64,000 nt of DNA from Teratosphaeria epicoccoides (GCA_021401465.1 JADDMT010000094.1:50545-114544), one strand, 5' to 3'. Shown: positions 29,700 to 42,218, numbered from the stretch's first letter. Numbers and translations: made by a program. The notes: a model not told the origin generated them from the letters alone.

Positions 29700-30965
29700 T
29701 CACTTCACAGATAGGACATTCTCCGCTGTAGCCAATGCATGGTATCCGACCCCCTGGAGTCTTACCCACGAGCCGACCACATCCTGTAGTCTGCTAAGCG
29801 CTCCCTCCTCTTGCCAGAAATGGCCAACATCTCGTATCTGTTTCCACCTGAAATCATTCACTTTCGATGCCTTTTGTAGCTTATCCGCCCACAGCCTCAA
29901 CTGTTTGTCACTCGTAAACGTGTCTTTGGTTCCGAACAGTACCAAAGTCGGGTGTCTCGTGAAAATCGCTCCGGCAGCATTGTCGTCAGATGAGGGACGG
30001 CGATGTCCAAAAGGTAGGCTTGGCACACCGACGGGCGCCAGAACAGTTGTGAATGGTATCGGCAGCAACACAGGTGAGATGACCAAGTATCTGACCATTA
30101 CTCTCGGCCCAGTCTTGGCAAAGTGGTTCGACAATTGCGGGCTTGCAGACTGTAGCCGTGTCTTGATCGCCTTGTCATCACTGAGCTTTCTAAAACGGTG
30201 CTTGATCCGAGTCGGCACCTCAACGCTTCGGCGAATCAAATCCGTACTACGCCGTGAGTCTCGACTGCGTCGCCTTTCAGCGGGAGACGTTTCTTCGCCA
30301 CCCATCGTGACTGGCGAAAGTTTCGGACGTGGCGCGTCAAGATCACTCATTCCTCCCGTCGAAGATCTGCCTCGCGAGCTCTCTGTTCGCACATCTAGGG
30401 CTTGAAATGTCTGTTTGGCCAGCGCATTCGCCCGTAGAATAATCTCCGCCCCGGCCGTCCCAGGCTCCGCATCCTGGAGCCTCTGCGCGATCGCGCTGAC
30501 CTCCGGAGATCGTGCGAGGACTAACGCGCCATATGAATACCCTGCCAGCAACAAGTCCAGAGGATCTGCGGCGGCCGTGCCAGCCTCGACGGCAAGTCCT
30601 CCACCGTCCTTTATTAAGGACTGTAGGTACCACACCATGAATCCAGCCAGAGAGACAAAATCCTCGATCTCACCTCTGCCCGACCATGAGCCTCGTCCCG
30701 GACTCGATCTTGCGCCCCGGAAATTAAATGTCACGACCACAATGGCCTGGTCTAGTAATGCCTGCGTGACGGTCAGGACCACCGGGTCGTCGTATGAGCC
30801 GCCCAATGGAGCATATGGATGCGCAACGACGGCGCCTTTTACGCGCGGCACCGTGTCGAGGATTCTGCTCTCAAGACCCTGGGGGTGATACACACGACAA
30901 TCCAGCGTTGTATCGTCCTCTATCGATGGCAACGTGAAGCTGTACGTCGCTCGGGAGGCCGTCAT
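29700..30965 (-). CDS. Alpha/beta hydrolase, function unknown
   Basis: A single exon of 421 residues from an ATG at 30965. The fold is shown by HPYAPLGGSYDDPVV (about 49-63), FNFRGARSSPG (80-90), the nucleophile elbow GYSYG (142-146, Ser 144), the acid strand LVLFGTKD (Asp about 348) and the catalytic His in DVGHFWQEEG (His about 382). A long Ser/Arg-rich insertion of about 90 residues (roughly 195-285) sits between strand 6 and the later core and is probably disordered. The overall plan recalls small bacterial and fungal hydrolases of the dienelactone-hydrolase-like or YfhR-like kind. The substrate is unknown. It is downstream of the WD gene's promoter side, on the same strand. Confidence 0.8.
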   Translation of the reverse strand: MTASRATYSFTLPSIEDDTTLDCRVYHPQGLESRILDTVPRVKGAVVAHPYAPLGGSYDDPVVLTVTQALLDQAIVVVTFNFRGARSSPGRGSWSGRGEIEDFVSLAGFMVWYLQSLIKDGGGLAVEAGTAAADPLDLLLAGYSYGALVLARSPEVSAIAQRLQDAEPGTAGAEIILRANALAKQTFQALDVRTESSRGRSSTGGMSDLDAPRPKLSPVTMGGEETSPAERRRSRDSRRSTDLIRRSVEVPTRIKHRFRKLSDDKAIKTRLQSASPQLSNHFAKTGPRVMVRYLVISPVLLPIPFTTVLAPVGVPSLPFGHRRPSSDDNAAGAIFTRHPTLVLFGTKDTFTSDKQLRLWADKLQKASKVNDFRWKQIRDVGHFWQEEGALSRLQDVVGSWVRLQGVGYHALATAENVLSVK

Positions 30966-31741
30966 GTCGCGTCCCTGTTTCAGGTCGCGGAGGCCAAGAT
31001 ATTGATGCTAATACTGGCATGTCTAGAGAATGTAAAGGTTGAGACCAGCTCGGATGCTTGATGTGGTTGCAGCGTAGAGAGAAGGCGCATGTCATTAGGT
31101 CAGGGACGAGGTAGCGAGGTGCGACATGGAAGTCTCGAAGCCCCACACAGGCAATAGCGACGGCGAACAAGATGAGAGTGCGCGTCGGAGATTACTCGAC
31201 AACACAGAGTAGACACGTCAATCGGGTCCTCGTACAATTCTCTTTGAGGCTGACTGCGCCGGCTCAGAAGCATAAGACTTCCTTGCTAAAACATGGCTCG
31301 CCGCTCAGCGGTGCCAGAATCTCTTAATGTATCGCTCCTGCCTCGTGTCACACCTAGCGATTGCGCAGGTCTTCCCTTCTCATCCTCTACATACAGTGGT
31401 CTGCTGCTCACTCGACCTGCTGCTCACTCGTCTCCGCCACACATAAAGTCGTCGATGGTTGATGCAGCCGCCCAATCTGATCTCGGCGCGCCACGACTTT
31501 ACAGCAAGATCTCGGGGCTCCTCATGCCGGAATTATCCGCCTTTCAGTCAAGTCGTGTCTCGTTTAAGAGCGAGCGGTCCTCTTCCGTATGTCTTCGCCT
31601 GAGCTAGATAGTTTCGAGGTCCGTCATCAAATCTGGCGGCTTGTTTTCAACGGAAATATGGTCTGGGCCTAGCGGACAGCTTATCGAACAATTCAATTGA
31701 TGCCTTCACAGCGCGCGAGAGACATTGCCCGAAGCAGCATC
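30966..31741. other. Intergenic, no gene seen
   Basis: Separates the hydrolase start from the end of the WDR68-like gene. A 104-codon plus frame at 31293-31607 has no motif and is not called. Confidence 0.4.
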
Positions 31742-33760
31742 CTAAAGCTTTACGCCCCACACGCCTCTGCCGCCGCAGACGCCCAGCCAGTCACCCCCTT
31801 GGCTTGTCAATGGACTTTGCGGCGCCCATGACACGTTGGCAACTTCGTATTCGCATCGCCATATGGAGCTCGGACCTTTCGCCTGGACCTCGCCTGGTTG
31901 CGGTGCAGCGCCGTTACCATTTATTGATGTCAACGATGCTTGATTGGACGTGTTCAGAAGATCCCAGGTCAAGACCAGCGAGTCGTCACCACCTGATGCC
32001 AGCATGCCTCTCCGACTGGGATTCCACTCAATAGTATTGACATTGCCGCCGTGACCACGAAGTTCCAGTAGTGCGGTGCCGGGTTGCCGTACGTCCAAAA
32101 TGCGGATGATGTTGCTATCTTGTGCAAATGTGGCTAGAAGATGGGCGTCGTGTGGTGATGCTGCCAATCGCAGGAGTGGCGGTGCAGGGGTCAGAGTATG
32201 TTGCGTCTTGGTGGGCGAAGATGCTGTGGGCGAAGAGCCTTACAAAGCGTTAGTGTTGTCTGGCTCGAGATTCACGGAGATTGACTCACTCTTGTCGGTC
32301 TTCTCTGCCGGTTCATAAATGATTGTTGAGTGCTCCAGACTTCTCAAGTCAAACATACGCACACTGCCGTCGGCGCCACATGAGACAAAGACGTCGACAC
32401 TTCCGGCGCAGAACCGCACGTCGTAGACTTCCTTATCATGCGCGATCAATTGTGTCTTCGCAGTCAGCGTGGGTATATCCCAGATTGTGCATGTCGTATC
32501 TATGGAACTTGTGATGATGAGCTTCGGGCTCAGCGTGTTCCAATCGAGCGAAGTGAGAGGCGCTGTATGTTCGGGCGTCTTGCTGTTCGATAACAATGCC
32601 AGTGGCTGTAGCTTCTGTGGTGGCTGATCTCGCGTGTTGCCTGATGCAGAACGGTTGATGCTGTTGCTTGGTACCTGCGCCGCTGTTGACTGCGGCAGAC
32701 TCCATAATCGCAAGTGGTCACCGCTCGTCGCAAGCAGATCCGTACTCTGCTTTTGGCTACTCGGTGGCTCCCACAAGATTCGCGTCACGGGATAGGCACA
32801 TGTCGCTTCCGCTGCCTTGGTGTACTCCAACCCATACGGTGCTTGTCCAGGGGCTGAGACCTCCTGCGGTGTGATCTGGGTGTCCAATATCTGGATGAAA
32901 TTGTGTGGATCTTCCAAGTAGCTTCCCACCGCCATTTTGCCAGCGCTCGCGCCGCCATTGACTACCGGCCATTTGCACCAATCGTACGCGTACGTCGCGA
33001 ATGGCGCAAGGTAGTTGGAGTTGGTCGCCGTCTCGGAGTACGAGAATAATACATTCGTGCCTGCTCCGCCCTCATTGGCGTCTGAGATAGCCCTTGAGCG
33101 GATGTCGGTGAGGTTGAGAGGGCTGTGTGAGGGTCCGGCGCCTGCAGGCGTCTGTGTGTGTGAGATGTTGTATGCTTTCGGGTTCGAGGCTACGGTCGGA
33201 GTGCCGGTGGGTGTCTGGTTGAAGGGAATGTATTTCGACGGGCCTTCCATGCCAGCGGGACTGCTCCGTGAATGGCTGTGCAATGTATTGGAGCGCGAGG
33301 GCGACTGGGTGTACTGCTGGGCATTGGTCTGGATGGGCGGCGCTTGCTGCATCGTCGGTACGGTGCTTGGCAGCGTGAAAGCCGAAGCTGACAGCACTGG
33401 CCTCCCCCCGGCAGGTTGCAGGACCCCGGGGACACCCTTGGCACTACCGCCGGCGTTGGAGGGGACCACCACGGCGCCGGCGGGCTGTTGCGAACTTTGT
33501 GGAGTGGCTTGGTGAAGGTTGAAGGCAGGTGGGGCCGCCGCCACTCCCTGCCCGGTATATGCTTGTTGTCGAGGTTGCTGCTGGAGTGTATGAAGTGACT
33601 GGATATCATTGGAAGGAACGACCGATCGCATGTCTAGCGACTGTCTTTGTGTATGTGTGCTGCCAAAGGGCTGACCTTCTTCGCCTTCACCAGGAGGAGC
33701 GCTCATAGGACCCGCACCTGCAGATGCCCTATCCAACTGCCCGGTCCGAAAGCCAGCCAT
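31742..33760 (-). CDS. WD40 protein of the WDR68/DCAF7 (TTG1-like) family
   Basis: Two exons, 33760-32290 and 32223-31742, give 650 residues; the 66-bp intron has a GTGAGT donor. Members are seven-bladed scaffolds binding kinases of the DYRK group and, in plants, transcription factors. The N-terminal about 200 residues are Gln/Pro/Ser-rich and probably disordered. The WD part starts YLAPFATYAYDWCKW, then FIQILDTQI, YPVTRILWEP, LLATSGDHLRLWSL, APLTSLDWNTLSPKLIITSS, IDTTCTIWDI, LIAHDKEVYDVRF, FVSCGADGSVRMFDLRSLEH, and after the intron LLATFAQDSNIIRILDVR and MLASGGDDSLVLTWDL. The blade order matches the family. The open frame extends to an ATG at 33958, but those 66 extra residues look non-conserved, so the ATG at 33760 (MAGFRTG) is preferred. 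Confidence 0.85.
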
Positions 33761-34629
33761 GCTTCTGCTGACATGCGCCTGCTTATTTTGCGAAGACGGG
33801 CATGCAACACAGCACCTGCCTCCTGCCGATGTTGCATCGGTTACAATAATGGTATCTGAAGGCCGCAGGGCTGGAACGCCAATCGTCCCACCCAATGAGG
33901 ACTGCGCAAGCCCCGCTACAACGGGCTTGCGACTTTCTTTGTGAAATATTGATGGCATCGTCGAAATTCACTCGTGCGCCCAAGACGTCTACTGAGATGT
34001 TCGAGAGGCAGATCGTCCCTGCAGCATCTGGCAGCGGCTATACGGGTTTTCTCGTGTCCGACATGGATGTTGAGACAGATTCACGCGGTCCGTTACGCAG
34101 ACTGCCAAAGCTTGACCTTCAGGTTGATCAACTGCCATGCTAGCACCTGAAACCCACTCAATCACATGATTATTGGGTTGGCAGAGTCCGGATGGCAGAG
34201 TCCGGATGGCAGAACACTTGACACGTCTCGTTGACGGCGCTGACGACTTCGTCACACTCACATTAATTAATCTCAGTCAATCAAACGGTTCACAGTTTGA
34301 CATAAGAGACTGCTTGTTGACACGACCCATAATTCGAGAACGCTTCTATGGCGCACCGTAACTGTCGTTTGACTAGTCAAAACATTGATTCATCCACCAG
34401 GTGCTGGGTACGTCAGTCGACTACTGAGTGGCTGGTTGACACTGAAAGACTGGGTCGTCGAGCGGCAATCCACGCGGGGTGGATGGTATATTAGTCAAAG
34501 GGCAACATCTGCTATCGATAGTCCACTGAGCCTGGACAAGCGGGAGTCATAAGCAGTCTGCCTTTCGCAATCCGTGAACATGAGGCAAGTCGTCACACTC
34601 ACTATCCACGGGTCGGTGACCACAGATCA
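33761..34629. other. Intergenic region with a short tandem duplication
   Basis: Holds the upstream DNA of the WDR68-like gene and the downstream DNA of COX10. A 14-bp unit (GCAGAGTCCGGATG) is duplicated at 34181-34208. No gene is seen, unless the WD gene starts at 33958. Confidence 0.4.
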
Positions 34630-36135
34630 TCACGCTTCATCGTACTCCCACAACTCGCCCGTTTCCGTCTTGCCCACAATGCCTCTCCAAAGCCTCTCCA
34701 GCAGTCCCCTCTTCTGCACCATGGCAAGCAACAGCACAATCGGCAATTGCCACACACTCGCCCAGAAAAGCGCCCTCGCTGAGCCTCTTTCACAAGTGTA
34801 CTTCCAATTCCTGAACGCCTCTTTGGCCATCCAGCCATTGATGATGCTGCTCGTGACCAGAAATGACGGCTCGGTGATTCGACAGTAACAGAGTCCAGCG
34901 CAAATTGGGAACATGGCCAGGCTGTAGCGTAGCGATACCCGCGCTGCCATGGGTATGTTCAAGGATGAGAGCATCTTGTAGCCTGCTCCTGTGTATTCAT
35001 GGCGGACACCATGCGCCAGGGCAAAGAAATGCGGGAATTGCCATGCGAAGAGCAGTGCTGCAAGGAGCCATCCGCCAGCTGCTTGTTCGGTGAACAGAAG
35101 CTCTTTGACTTCTTCCCAAATAGACTCGGGATTCGAGAGGCATGCATTCGTGGTGCTGTATTGGCTGCCGGCAGCGCACCAGCCCATCAGTGGTGGGATA
35201 CCACCGACGATTGCACCGACCCAGGTGTTGATCGGATGCATGCGCTTCAGAGGAGTGTACACGAAGGCGTATATCACGATGTTACTCGCGCCAAGGATTG
35301 CGGTCGTCGGGTTGATTCCCTCCCAAAGCACAATGGCCCCAAGCAAGCCAGTCGCACTGGCAAAGAGGAGTGCCGAGCGTTTGCTGACAAGTCCTCGTAC
35401 TATCGGCCTGTTCTTCGTGCGGCTCATCCGCGCATCGTGTGCAGGTTCAAATAGCATATTCAGTGTGTTTGCAGATGCGATAGCAAGGAAAGTCCCACTC
35501 GTAAGGTACAACAGCGTCAATGCGCTGAGGGTGGGCACATCGGTAGTGATGGTGCTTAGGAATGCTGGCGCCGGGTACATGGAGTATGATGCGGTCGTTG
35601 TCAAGACCACCAGGAATGCCAATCGTGGCTTGGTAAGCGCCAGGTATGCGGAGAATATGCGTCTCCATGATTTCGCTGGAGCTGCGGCAGCACTCCTTGA
35701 GAGCCTGGACGAAGCATCTAGCGGGAGAGGAGCGTTTGCTTGTGAGGCAGCAGCTTCCTTTTTGAATCGCTTTCGTCTTCGATGTGGTGGCTCCTCTGTA
35801 GTAGGTGGTAGGTCTGCAATCGCATCGTGTAGCGTTGTGATGGGTATGTTCTCTACCAAGTCTTGAATCTGCGCCTTCGAGCCCAGAACCCCTCCATCCC
35901 CATACTCTTGCACCGCGCTGCCATCGTTTCTACCCTTTCTGGACGCATGCGCCCAGAAGAAAGAGCGGTCGACATCATGACTCTTCGCGGCGTCTATCTG
36001 CCGTACCTGCCTGCCTTGATGTGAAAGCCGGCCGTTGCGCTCTACCACCTTCGCAATCCGCCTCGCGCATCTGAAGCATATTGACGCTTCTTTCGCCGGC
36101 AGCAGCAGCGCCCACACCGGCTTCCGGAATGACAT
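34630..36135 (-). CDS. COX10: Protoheme IX farnesyltransferase (heme A synthesis)
   Basis: A single exon of 501 residues. Cox10 adds a farnesyl group to heme b to make heme O in the mitochondrial inner membrane, a step needed for cytochrome c oxidase. It is a UbiA-type prenyltransferase. The first Asp/Asn-rich motif is NMLFEPAHDARMSRTKNRP, where N, D and the RTxxRP core are conserved. Other marks are LTKPRLAFLVVLTTTASY, YAFVYTPLKRMHPINTWVGA, VGGIPPLMGW and AWQFPHFFALA. The N-terminal about 160 residues are basic and Ser-rich, as for a mitochondrial presequence plus linker. The ATG at 36135 is the first; the open frame above it uses GTG. This is the last host gene before the subtelomeric repeats. 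Confidence 0.95.
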   Translation of the reverse strand: MSFRKPVWALLLPAKEASICFRCARRIAKVVERNGRLSHQGRQVRQIDAAKSHDVDRSFFWAHASRKGRNDGSAVQEYGDGGVLGSKAQIQDLVENIPITTLHDAIADLPPTTEEPPHRRRKRFKKEAAASQANAPLPLDASSRLSRSAAAAPAKSWRRIFSAYLALTKPRLAFLVVLTTTASYSMYPAPAFLSTITTDVPTLSALTLLYLTSGTFLAIASANTLNMLFEPAHDARMSRTKNRPIVRGLVSKRSALLFASATGLLGAIVLWEGINPTTAILGASNIVIYAFVYTPLKRMHPINTWVGAIVGGIPPLMGWCAAGSQYSTTNACLSNPESIWEEVKELLFTEQAAGGWLLAALLFAWQFPHFFALAHGVRHEYTGAGYKMLSSLNIPMAARVSLRYSLAMFPICAGLCYCRITEPSFLVTSSIINGWMAKEAFRNWKYTCERGSARALFWASVWQLPIVLLLAMVQKRGLLERLWRGIVGKTETGELWEYDEA

Positions 36136-36367
36136 AAAGAAATAGCAGTACACAGGTCGAGGATGGATAGGTGAAGTGATGGAGTTCGGAGTCGCTCAGG
36201 TCACAGCGACCAATCGGAGCCCAGGTCGACCTTGGCGGCGGTCTATATGTGCCAAATAGTAAACGCCAAATTCATGTGTTTTTGGTCAGCTGATATCACG
36301 TGGATTCGCACAATGAGGGTAGTTATTGTTAAATACTACTTCACTAGCAATTAGTATTGTGATTGCC
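36136..36367. other. Boundary between host DNA and subtelomeric repeats
   Basis: The composition switches from host-like to AT-rich near 36250-36300. This is the COX10 promoter side; no other feature is seen. Confidence 0.5.
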
Positions 36368-36757
36368 TGATACAGTTAATACTAGGGGGCCATTAGAGCC
36401 GCATTAGTTCTAATGCCTACCCTTAGCATGTAGTGACCCTACTACACATAGTAAGGGGGTCCTTTGTACGTACGTTAGCTTGTATGTCGTCCAAGTAGGA
36501 TTAATGCTTAACATAGGATGCCCCTATGTCGCTAACCCTATAGTACCCCTATAAGGGCTTCCTAACTCTATAGTACCTCTGTAGGGTTAGGCTTAGACAT
36601 GCTTTCCCTAATTAAGGGGCGTCAGGGGTTATAAGCACCTCTAGCGCTACCTCTGTAATAAGCAGAAAGCAGCGCTATCTTATACCTATTAAAAGGTTAG
36701 ATTACTCTATTATACTATAAGATATTTTTATATTATATAGCATATATATCTATATTA
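36368..36757 (+). repeat. Solo LTR of family B
   Basis: Begins TGATACAGTTAATACTAGG and ends CTATATTA like the B1 LTRs (360 bp). It is about 390 bp because of a short internal duplication around the CCTATAGTACC motif. No family B internal sequence follows, so it is a solo LTR, probably left by recombination between two LTRs. No target duplication is apparent. Confidence 0.75.
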
Positions 36758-37600
36758 TTACTATACTATTGTTAGCTCTAGTATAAGTGTCTCCTCCTCT
36801 CTGCTGCTAATCTACTATGCTACATCCTCTAATTACCTTAATATTACTACTAACAAAATATTAATATAGCTAAACAATTTACTACTAAGTCGCCTAAGCC
36901 TAAACTGCTACTACTAGCACTAGTGTAAGTAGTTTCCGCGCTTATAGCGTACTCGTAGGAGTAGTCACTAACTTGTAGTAGCGGTTTACGCTATCTAGAG
37001 ACTAAGAATACTACTAATTAGTAGTATAAGTCTAAATAGAGCTAGTAGTATAATTGTAATACTAGCTTAAAGGAGAAAGATGCTATTCTACATAAGTATG
37101 ACATAGCTAGCTGTATTATAGAGATATTATAGAACGGTATTATAGAACATAGCTATAATAGAGGAGTTATGTAATGCCCTCTAAGTCATATAATGCGACT
37201 CTGTTTTAGAAGCTTCTATAGGAGCTAAGACAGAGAACATAGCTTAGTAATAGAGACTATCTCTATTAGAGCATAGTTTCTAACAGAGCATAATAGAGAC
37301 ATGCTCTGTTACATACTAATGTCTCCTATGTATTTAGGAACACTAAGATGCCCTTATAGCTTAAACATGTTTAACTTATGTTATTATCTTACTAATTAGA
37401 ATTCAACCTTTGTTCCTTTTAGATTACATCGTTCCTGTTTATTGTTATCTCTCTAAAGAATAATTGCCTTACGTGACTTAACTATTCCTCTTAAGGCTTA
37501 GTTAATAGCAAGGTTAGTAATACTTTAAACGCCCTTAGGATAAGTGCTACATAGCAAACTAGAAGGGGAACTCCTACCCTAAGCAATGTAGGAAGCTCTT
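36758..37600. other. RIP-mutated DNA of unknown origin
   Basis: AT-rich, TA/CTAG-rich sequence between the solo B LTR and the A2 element. Short coding-like pieces may be remnants of another transposon, but I cannot name the family. Confidence 0.4.
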
Positions 37601-38041
37601 TGTCATAAGTATTAGGAGTACTATAGGTTACAGGATCATGAGGGTCCTAAGTGCTATAAGTTATAGGCATAGTCATAGGAGAAAGGATCTGTCACGTAAG
37701 GATAGATCCCCGGATCTGTAGGGTTAGTCTATAGATCTATAGGCCTGTAGGGGAGAAGGGATCTGTTACGGGATAATAGACCCTCGGATCTATAGGGTTA
37801 GTCTACAGATCTATAGACACAGATCTATTAGGTCTATTAATAGATCTAACAGAGCTGCTCTGTCTCTCTAGTATATAGGGATAGCTTTAGGACAGGTAGT
37901 TAGGAGCTTCGTGCTTAATTTAATTCCCTTTCCCTAGGGGATAGTTAGTTACAAGGACAATTGCTATTATCGATATTCTTCATAGCTCTACGAGTCTAAT
38001 ACCTAGTTACCTTCCTGCTATTAGCACCTACCCTTATGACA
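37601..38041 (+). repeat. Family A 5' LTR (A2)
   Basis: 441 bp, from TGTCATAAG to CTTATGACA, the same length as the A1 5' LTR. Confidence 0.85.
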
Positions 38042-38199
38042 TTTTAAGCACTACTTCTAAGGAAGCATTAGGGGACTCGTCAAGCGCTTGACATACGCCT
38101 ATGTCAAGTAGTTCTTTAGCTGTTAGTTTAACTTCTAGCGACAGTTAACTAACACTACGAGAACAAGTTGCTACTATACCTTAAATTACGTAGTAGCTC

Positions 38200-41100
38200 G
38201 AATCTATTTACCTTAGCGAGATAGCTCTAGCATCTGTCGCAGGTTTAACTACTAGGAATAGACATAGCAATAATGGCTTTAAGATAGGAAGCCCTACAGA
38301 GTTTACAGGACAATGATCTTAGGTCGAGATGTTTATCCTATAATGCTAGTTAGCATTTAACGTAGATACAGAACAGTTTACGACACATCATAAGCGAATG
38401 ATGTACATTATCTCTTACCTGAAGGGACTAGCGTTCGAGTTTATCTAGCCTCATCTGACAGATTATCTAGATCACTTTAGTAACGTTAAAGCTAGGAAGA
38501 CGACAACTAGGGAGATTCTTAACTTAGACAAGTCTTTGTTTAAGGCATTACGCGAAGCTTTAAGGCTCGGTAATAAGCAACAAGAGGCCGAGAGAGCTCT
38601 CCTAGGAATCTAGCAGAAAGGTTCTGCCATTAAGTACTACGCGGACTTTTAGACCCTCTCTGCTCGATTCGACTAGAATGATAATGCTTTAGCCGCTTAG
38701 TTCTACTAGGGACTAAAGGAGATGGTTAAAGACGAAATTGCCTGAGGAGATTAGCTAACGACATTCAAGGAAATGAGCAATCTTGCAATTAGAATCGATA
38801 ATCGTATCTAGGAACGACAGCAAGAACGATAACATGGAAATCGCAAGCTAGCATAGGCTAACTATAAGGTCTAACGATTAGCACTAAAATGGCGAAGCGA
38901 TTACTATAGTCTCTAACCTATGGAGTTAGATGCGACTAAGGGGCGTCTAAGGAATAGACTCCGAGGAAAGCCGCGGAAGGGCTCTCCTCCCTAGAATAGT
39001 CTGAAGAAGCTATTCGACAAGAGTAATCTCGAGTGCTATAACTGTAGAAAGAAAGGACACTTTGCCCGCGAGTGTTTTGCTAAGAAGTAACGACAAGAGC
39101 CGCCTAGGATAGAGCAGGCTCGCGCAACAACGACGGCACCTAAGCAAAAGGCCGCCGCTACTCGAGAACTAGACTATGCCGCACTTACTTAGACTACGTG
39201 CTATGACGACAATTGTCGAATTCACATGAGTAATAAAGATGGTTCTAGATAGTACCCTAGCCGAAACAAGGCATAGTCGATCTGTGCACTAAGGGGTACA
39301 CCTTCTAGTACGACAGTCCTAAGGTAACAGGAGCTAGAAGAAGAAGAAGAAGGTTCGGACGACAACTACGAGATTGTCGAAGCTGTCATTCCTGATTCTA
39401 AGGAAGACGAGAGCATAGAGCGATAGGCCATGCCGCCGCATGACATCAGGCTCGATATTATCCGAATTATACAGAACTAGTAGGCTTAAGCTTGCCTATG
39501 GATTAATAGAGTACAACATGTCGACTAGCTTTAGTATGATGAACTAGCCGACTGTATGCGACGACACCTAAGGAGACTACTAGTCGTAGCTTAACCTCAC
39601 GCGCATCAGAAAGTTATCCAAGAAATTGTACTGTTCAGGGTAGAGTTTACACCCTAGGGAGGCTACTTGACTTACGAAGGTATTCAGATTTCACGAGCGC
39701 TACGACTCCGAGTCTACTACTTAAAGATAGAGTACGCTAGAAACGCGCAGGAACAGCGAGGCTAAGGGCGAGAACGACCTCTTAGGCTAGAGAACAGTAA
39801 CGCTCAGAGAAGAAGCCGAGACTATATGATCCCTAAACTAGTCTATGAAGACAGTTATTCGGGAAACGACGAGGTCCGCTAGAATTAGACCTACGGACAG
39901 ACTAGATAGGGCTGCAACGATGTGCCGCGATCGGCGCTAGATACGCGAACAACCTTAGAGTATAGGTACATATCGACGAAACGCTAGCTAGGGCCTTAAT
40001 AGATTCAGGATGTACTAGAATCTTCATGACGCCTAAGTTCGCCAGGACAGCTAGGATAAAGCTACAGGCGAAGACGAATGCTTTCTCGCTATAAGCGATT
40101 AATAGAAAGCCGGTTACGTACAACTAAGGAGTAGTTGACGAAGAAACTGAGATAATGCCTCTACGGATAGGACGCTACTAAGAGATGCTCTAGTTTAACA
40201 TCACGGAGTCACTAGGCTCGGATGTAGTACTAGGGTTGCTATAGCTAAGAAACGCTAACCTATATATCGACTAGAAGAATAAGAGGATCTAGTTCCTAGA
40301 ACTCTTAAGATCGATACCTCTACCTGTAATACACGACGTACTAGGCAAGATCGAAATATGTGTTATGACTTTAAGCGAGATAGTAGCCGCTATCAAGGAT
40401 CTAGAACAGGAAGTATATATCCTATAGGTTAAAGCAACGCAAACAGAAGTCAGGGTCGAATTCATAGTTCCTAATAAGTATAAAGAGTTCGCTACTCTTT
40501 TCAAGGAAGAACCTGACTAAGAAGCTCTGCTAGAACACTAGGAGTAGGACCACGGGATACCCTTACTCCCTAGCAAGACACTAACGAAGCAATTAGTTCG
40601 CCTGTTATTAGTAGCGAAACTAGAGATTCTCTAGAAATACCTTGAAGACAACCTCTAGAAAGGCTTCATCCGCGAGTCGTAGTCCCTAGCCAGATATCCG
40701 ATCCTGTTTGTGCCTAAGGGGGAAGATAACTAGCGACTCTATGTAGATTATCGTAGATTAAACGACATCATGATAAAGAATAGTTATCCGCTTCCTTTGC
40801 TCTCGGAATTACAGGACCGCCTACAAGGAGCAATGTAGTTCTCGAAGTTCGATATACCTAGAGTGTATAACCGAATTCGAATTAAGGAAGGCGAAGAATA
40901 GAAGACTGCGTTCCGAACTAGGTTTAGATACTACAAGTACATAGTCATGCTATTTAGGTTAACAAATGCCCTGGCTACATAGTAGGCATTTATTAATAAC
41001 GTGCTACGAGAGTACCTCGACGTCTTTGTAGTTGTATACCTAGACGACATCCTTGTCTACTTATAGACAATCGAAGAACATAGGACTTACATGCGCAAGG

Positions 41101-42213
41101 TACTTTAGAAACTCTAGGATTACTAGTTAAAGGTTAAGCCTTAGAAGAGCGAGTTTCACAAGCAGGAAGTATAATTCCTTAGCTACGTAGTAGCATGGAA
41201 TAGAATTAAGATAGACACTAAGAAAGTCTAAGTCGTAAAAGAGTAGCCTACGCCAACTAATATTAAGGAAGTATAGTCCTTTCTTAGGTTCGCTAACTTC
41301 TACCGAAGATTTGTAGCAAACTATTCGAAGATTATGGTACACTTACGACTCTTACTACGAAGGATACACTATTCGTGTAAGACAACGCCTAATAGAATGC
41401 CTTTAAGGAACTTAAGCGACAATTTACAGATTAGCTAATCTTACTTGTATTCGACCTAGATAAGCCTATTACAGTCGAAACAGATGCCTCTGACGTAGCA
41501 CTCAGAGCATGCTTAAGTTAACTAGGACCGAGTAGACGACTACAGCTAGTCGCCTACTACTCGAGGAAATTGTCTGGACCTAAACTCCGTTATGACGTCT
41601 ACAACAAAGAACTTCTAGCTATAGTAGACGCCTATAAGGCCTAGCGAGTCTACTTAGAAGGTTCTAAGCACTAGGTCACAGTCTATACAGACCATGAGAA
41701 CTTGCGATACTTCATAACGACGAAAGAGTTAAACTGACGACAGGTTCGGTAGAGTAAGGAGCTCTCTAGTTTTAACTGTAAGATCGTCTATTATAAGGGG
41801 ACCGATAACGCACGCGCCGATGCACTTAGCCGCCAGACAGACTACATGAAGGGCGTGAAGCAGGAGAAACGTGCTATTCTCCAGGAAAATAGCAATGGCA
41901 CGCTAGGAGTTAACCGACTCGCGGCCACAACTGTCACATAGACTAGTGAATTTCAGGACGACCTGAAGAACGCGCTAGTCTACGACCTAACTACACTCGC
42001 TGTCCGCGACGACATGAATAGACAGGAGGATTAGGAAGACGAAGACGGAATCCTTCTGTTTCAAGGATTAGTATACATGCTAACGTCTTTACAATTAGAA
42101 CTACTACGCCTCTAACACGACATACCTTAGGCAGGACACCTAGGAGTGTCTAAAATGAAGCAAATTCTCTGACAAGAATATTACTTCCCTAGGATAAGCA
42201 AGGCAATCGAGGA
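38200..42213 (+). pseudogene. A2 Gag-Pol remnant (Gag, protease, RT, RNase H, integrase start)
   Basis: Gag ends with an intact CCHC zinc knuckle at 39034-39075 (CYNCRKKGHFAREC). RT carries the catalytic YLDD box at 41037-41048 (VVYLDDILVY). RNase H follows with VETDASDVALRACLSQLG-like residues near 41480 and ELLAIVDAYKAW-like residues near 41610. The integrase zinc-binding region starts near 42060-42200 (LRLQHDIPQAGHLGVSK-like). Stops replace Gln and Trp codons. No product is expected. Confidence 0.8.
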
Positions 42214-42218
42214 CTACG
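42214..42218 (+). repeat. 5-bp target duplication left of B1
   Basis: CTACG directly before the B1 5' LTR, repeated at 50388-50392 directly after the 3' LTR. The interrupted integrase frame of A2 resumes on the far side, which confirms the insertion. Confidence 0.85.

Noticed and set aside
31293..31607. 104-codon plus frame
   Set aside because: Ser-rich, no motif, no splice signals supporting a gene.
33761..33958. N-terminal extension of the WDR68-like protein
   Set aside because: In frame with an ATG, but the 66 residues look non-conserved; the ATG at 33760 is preferred.
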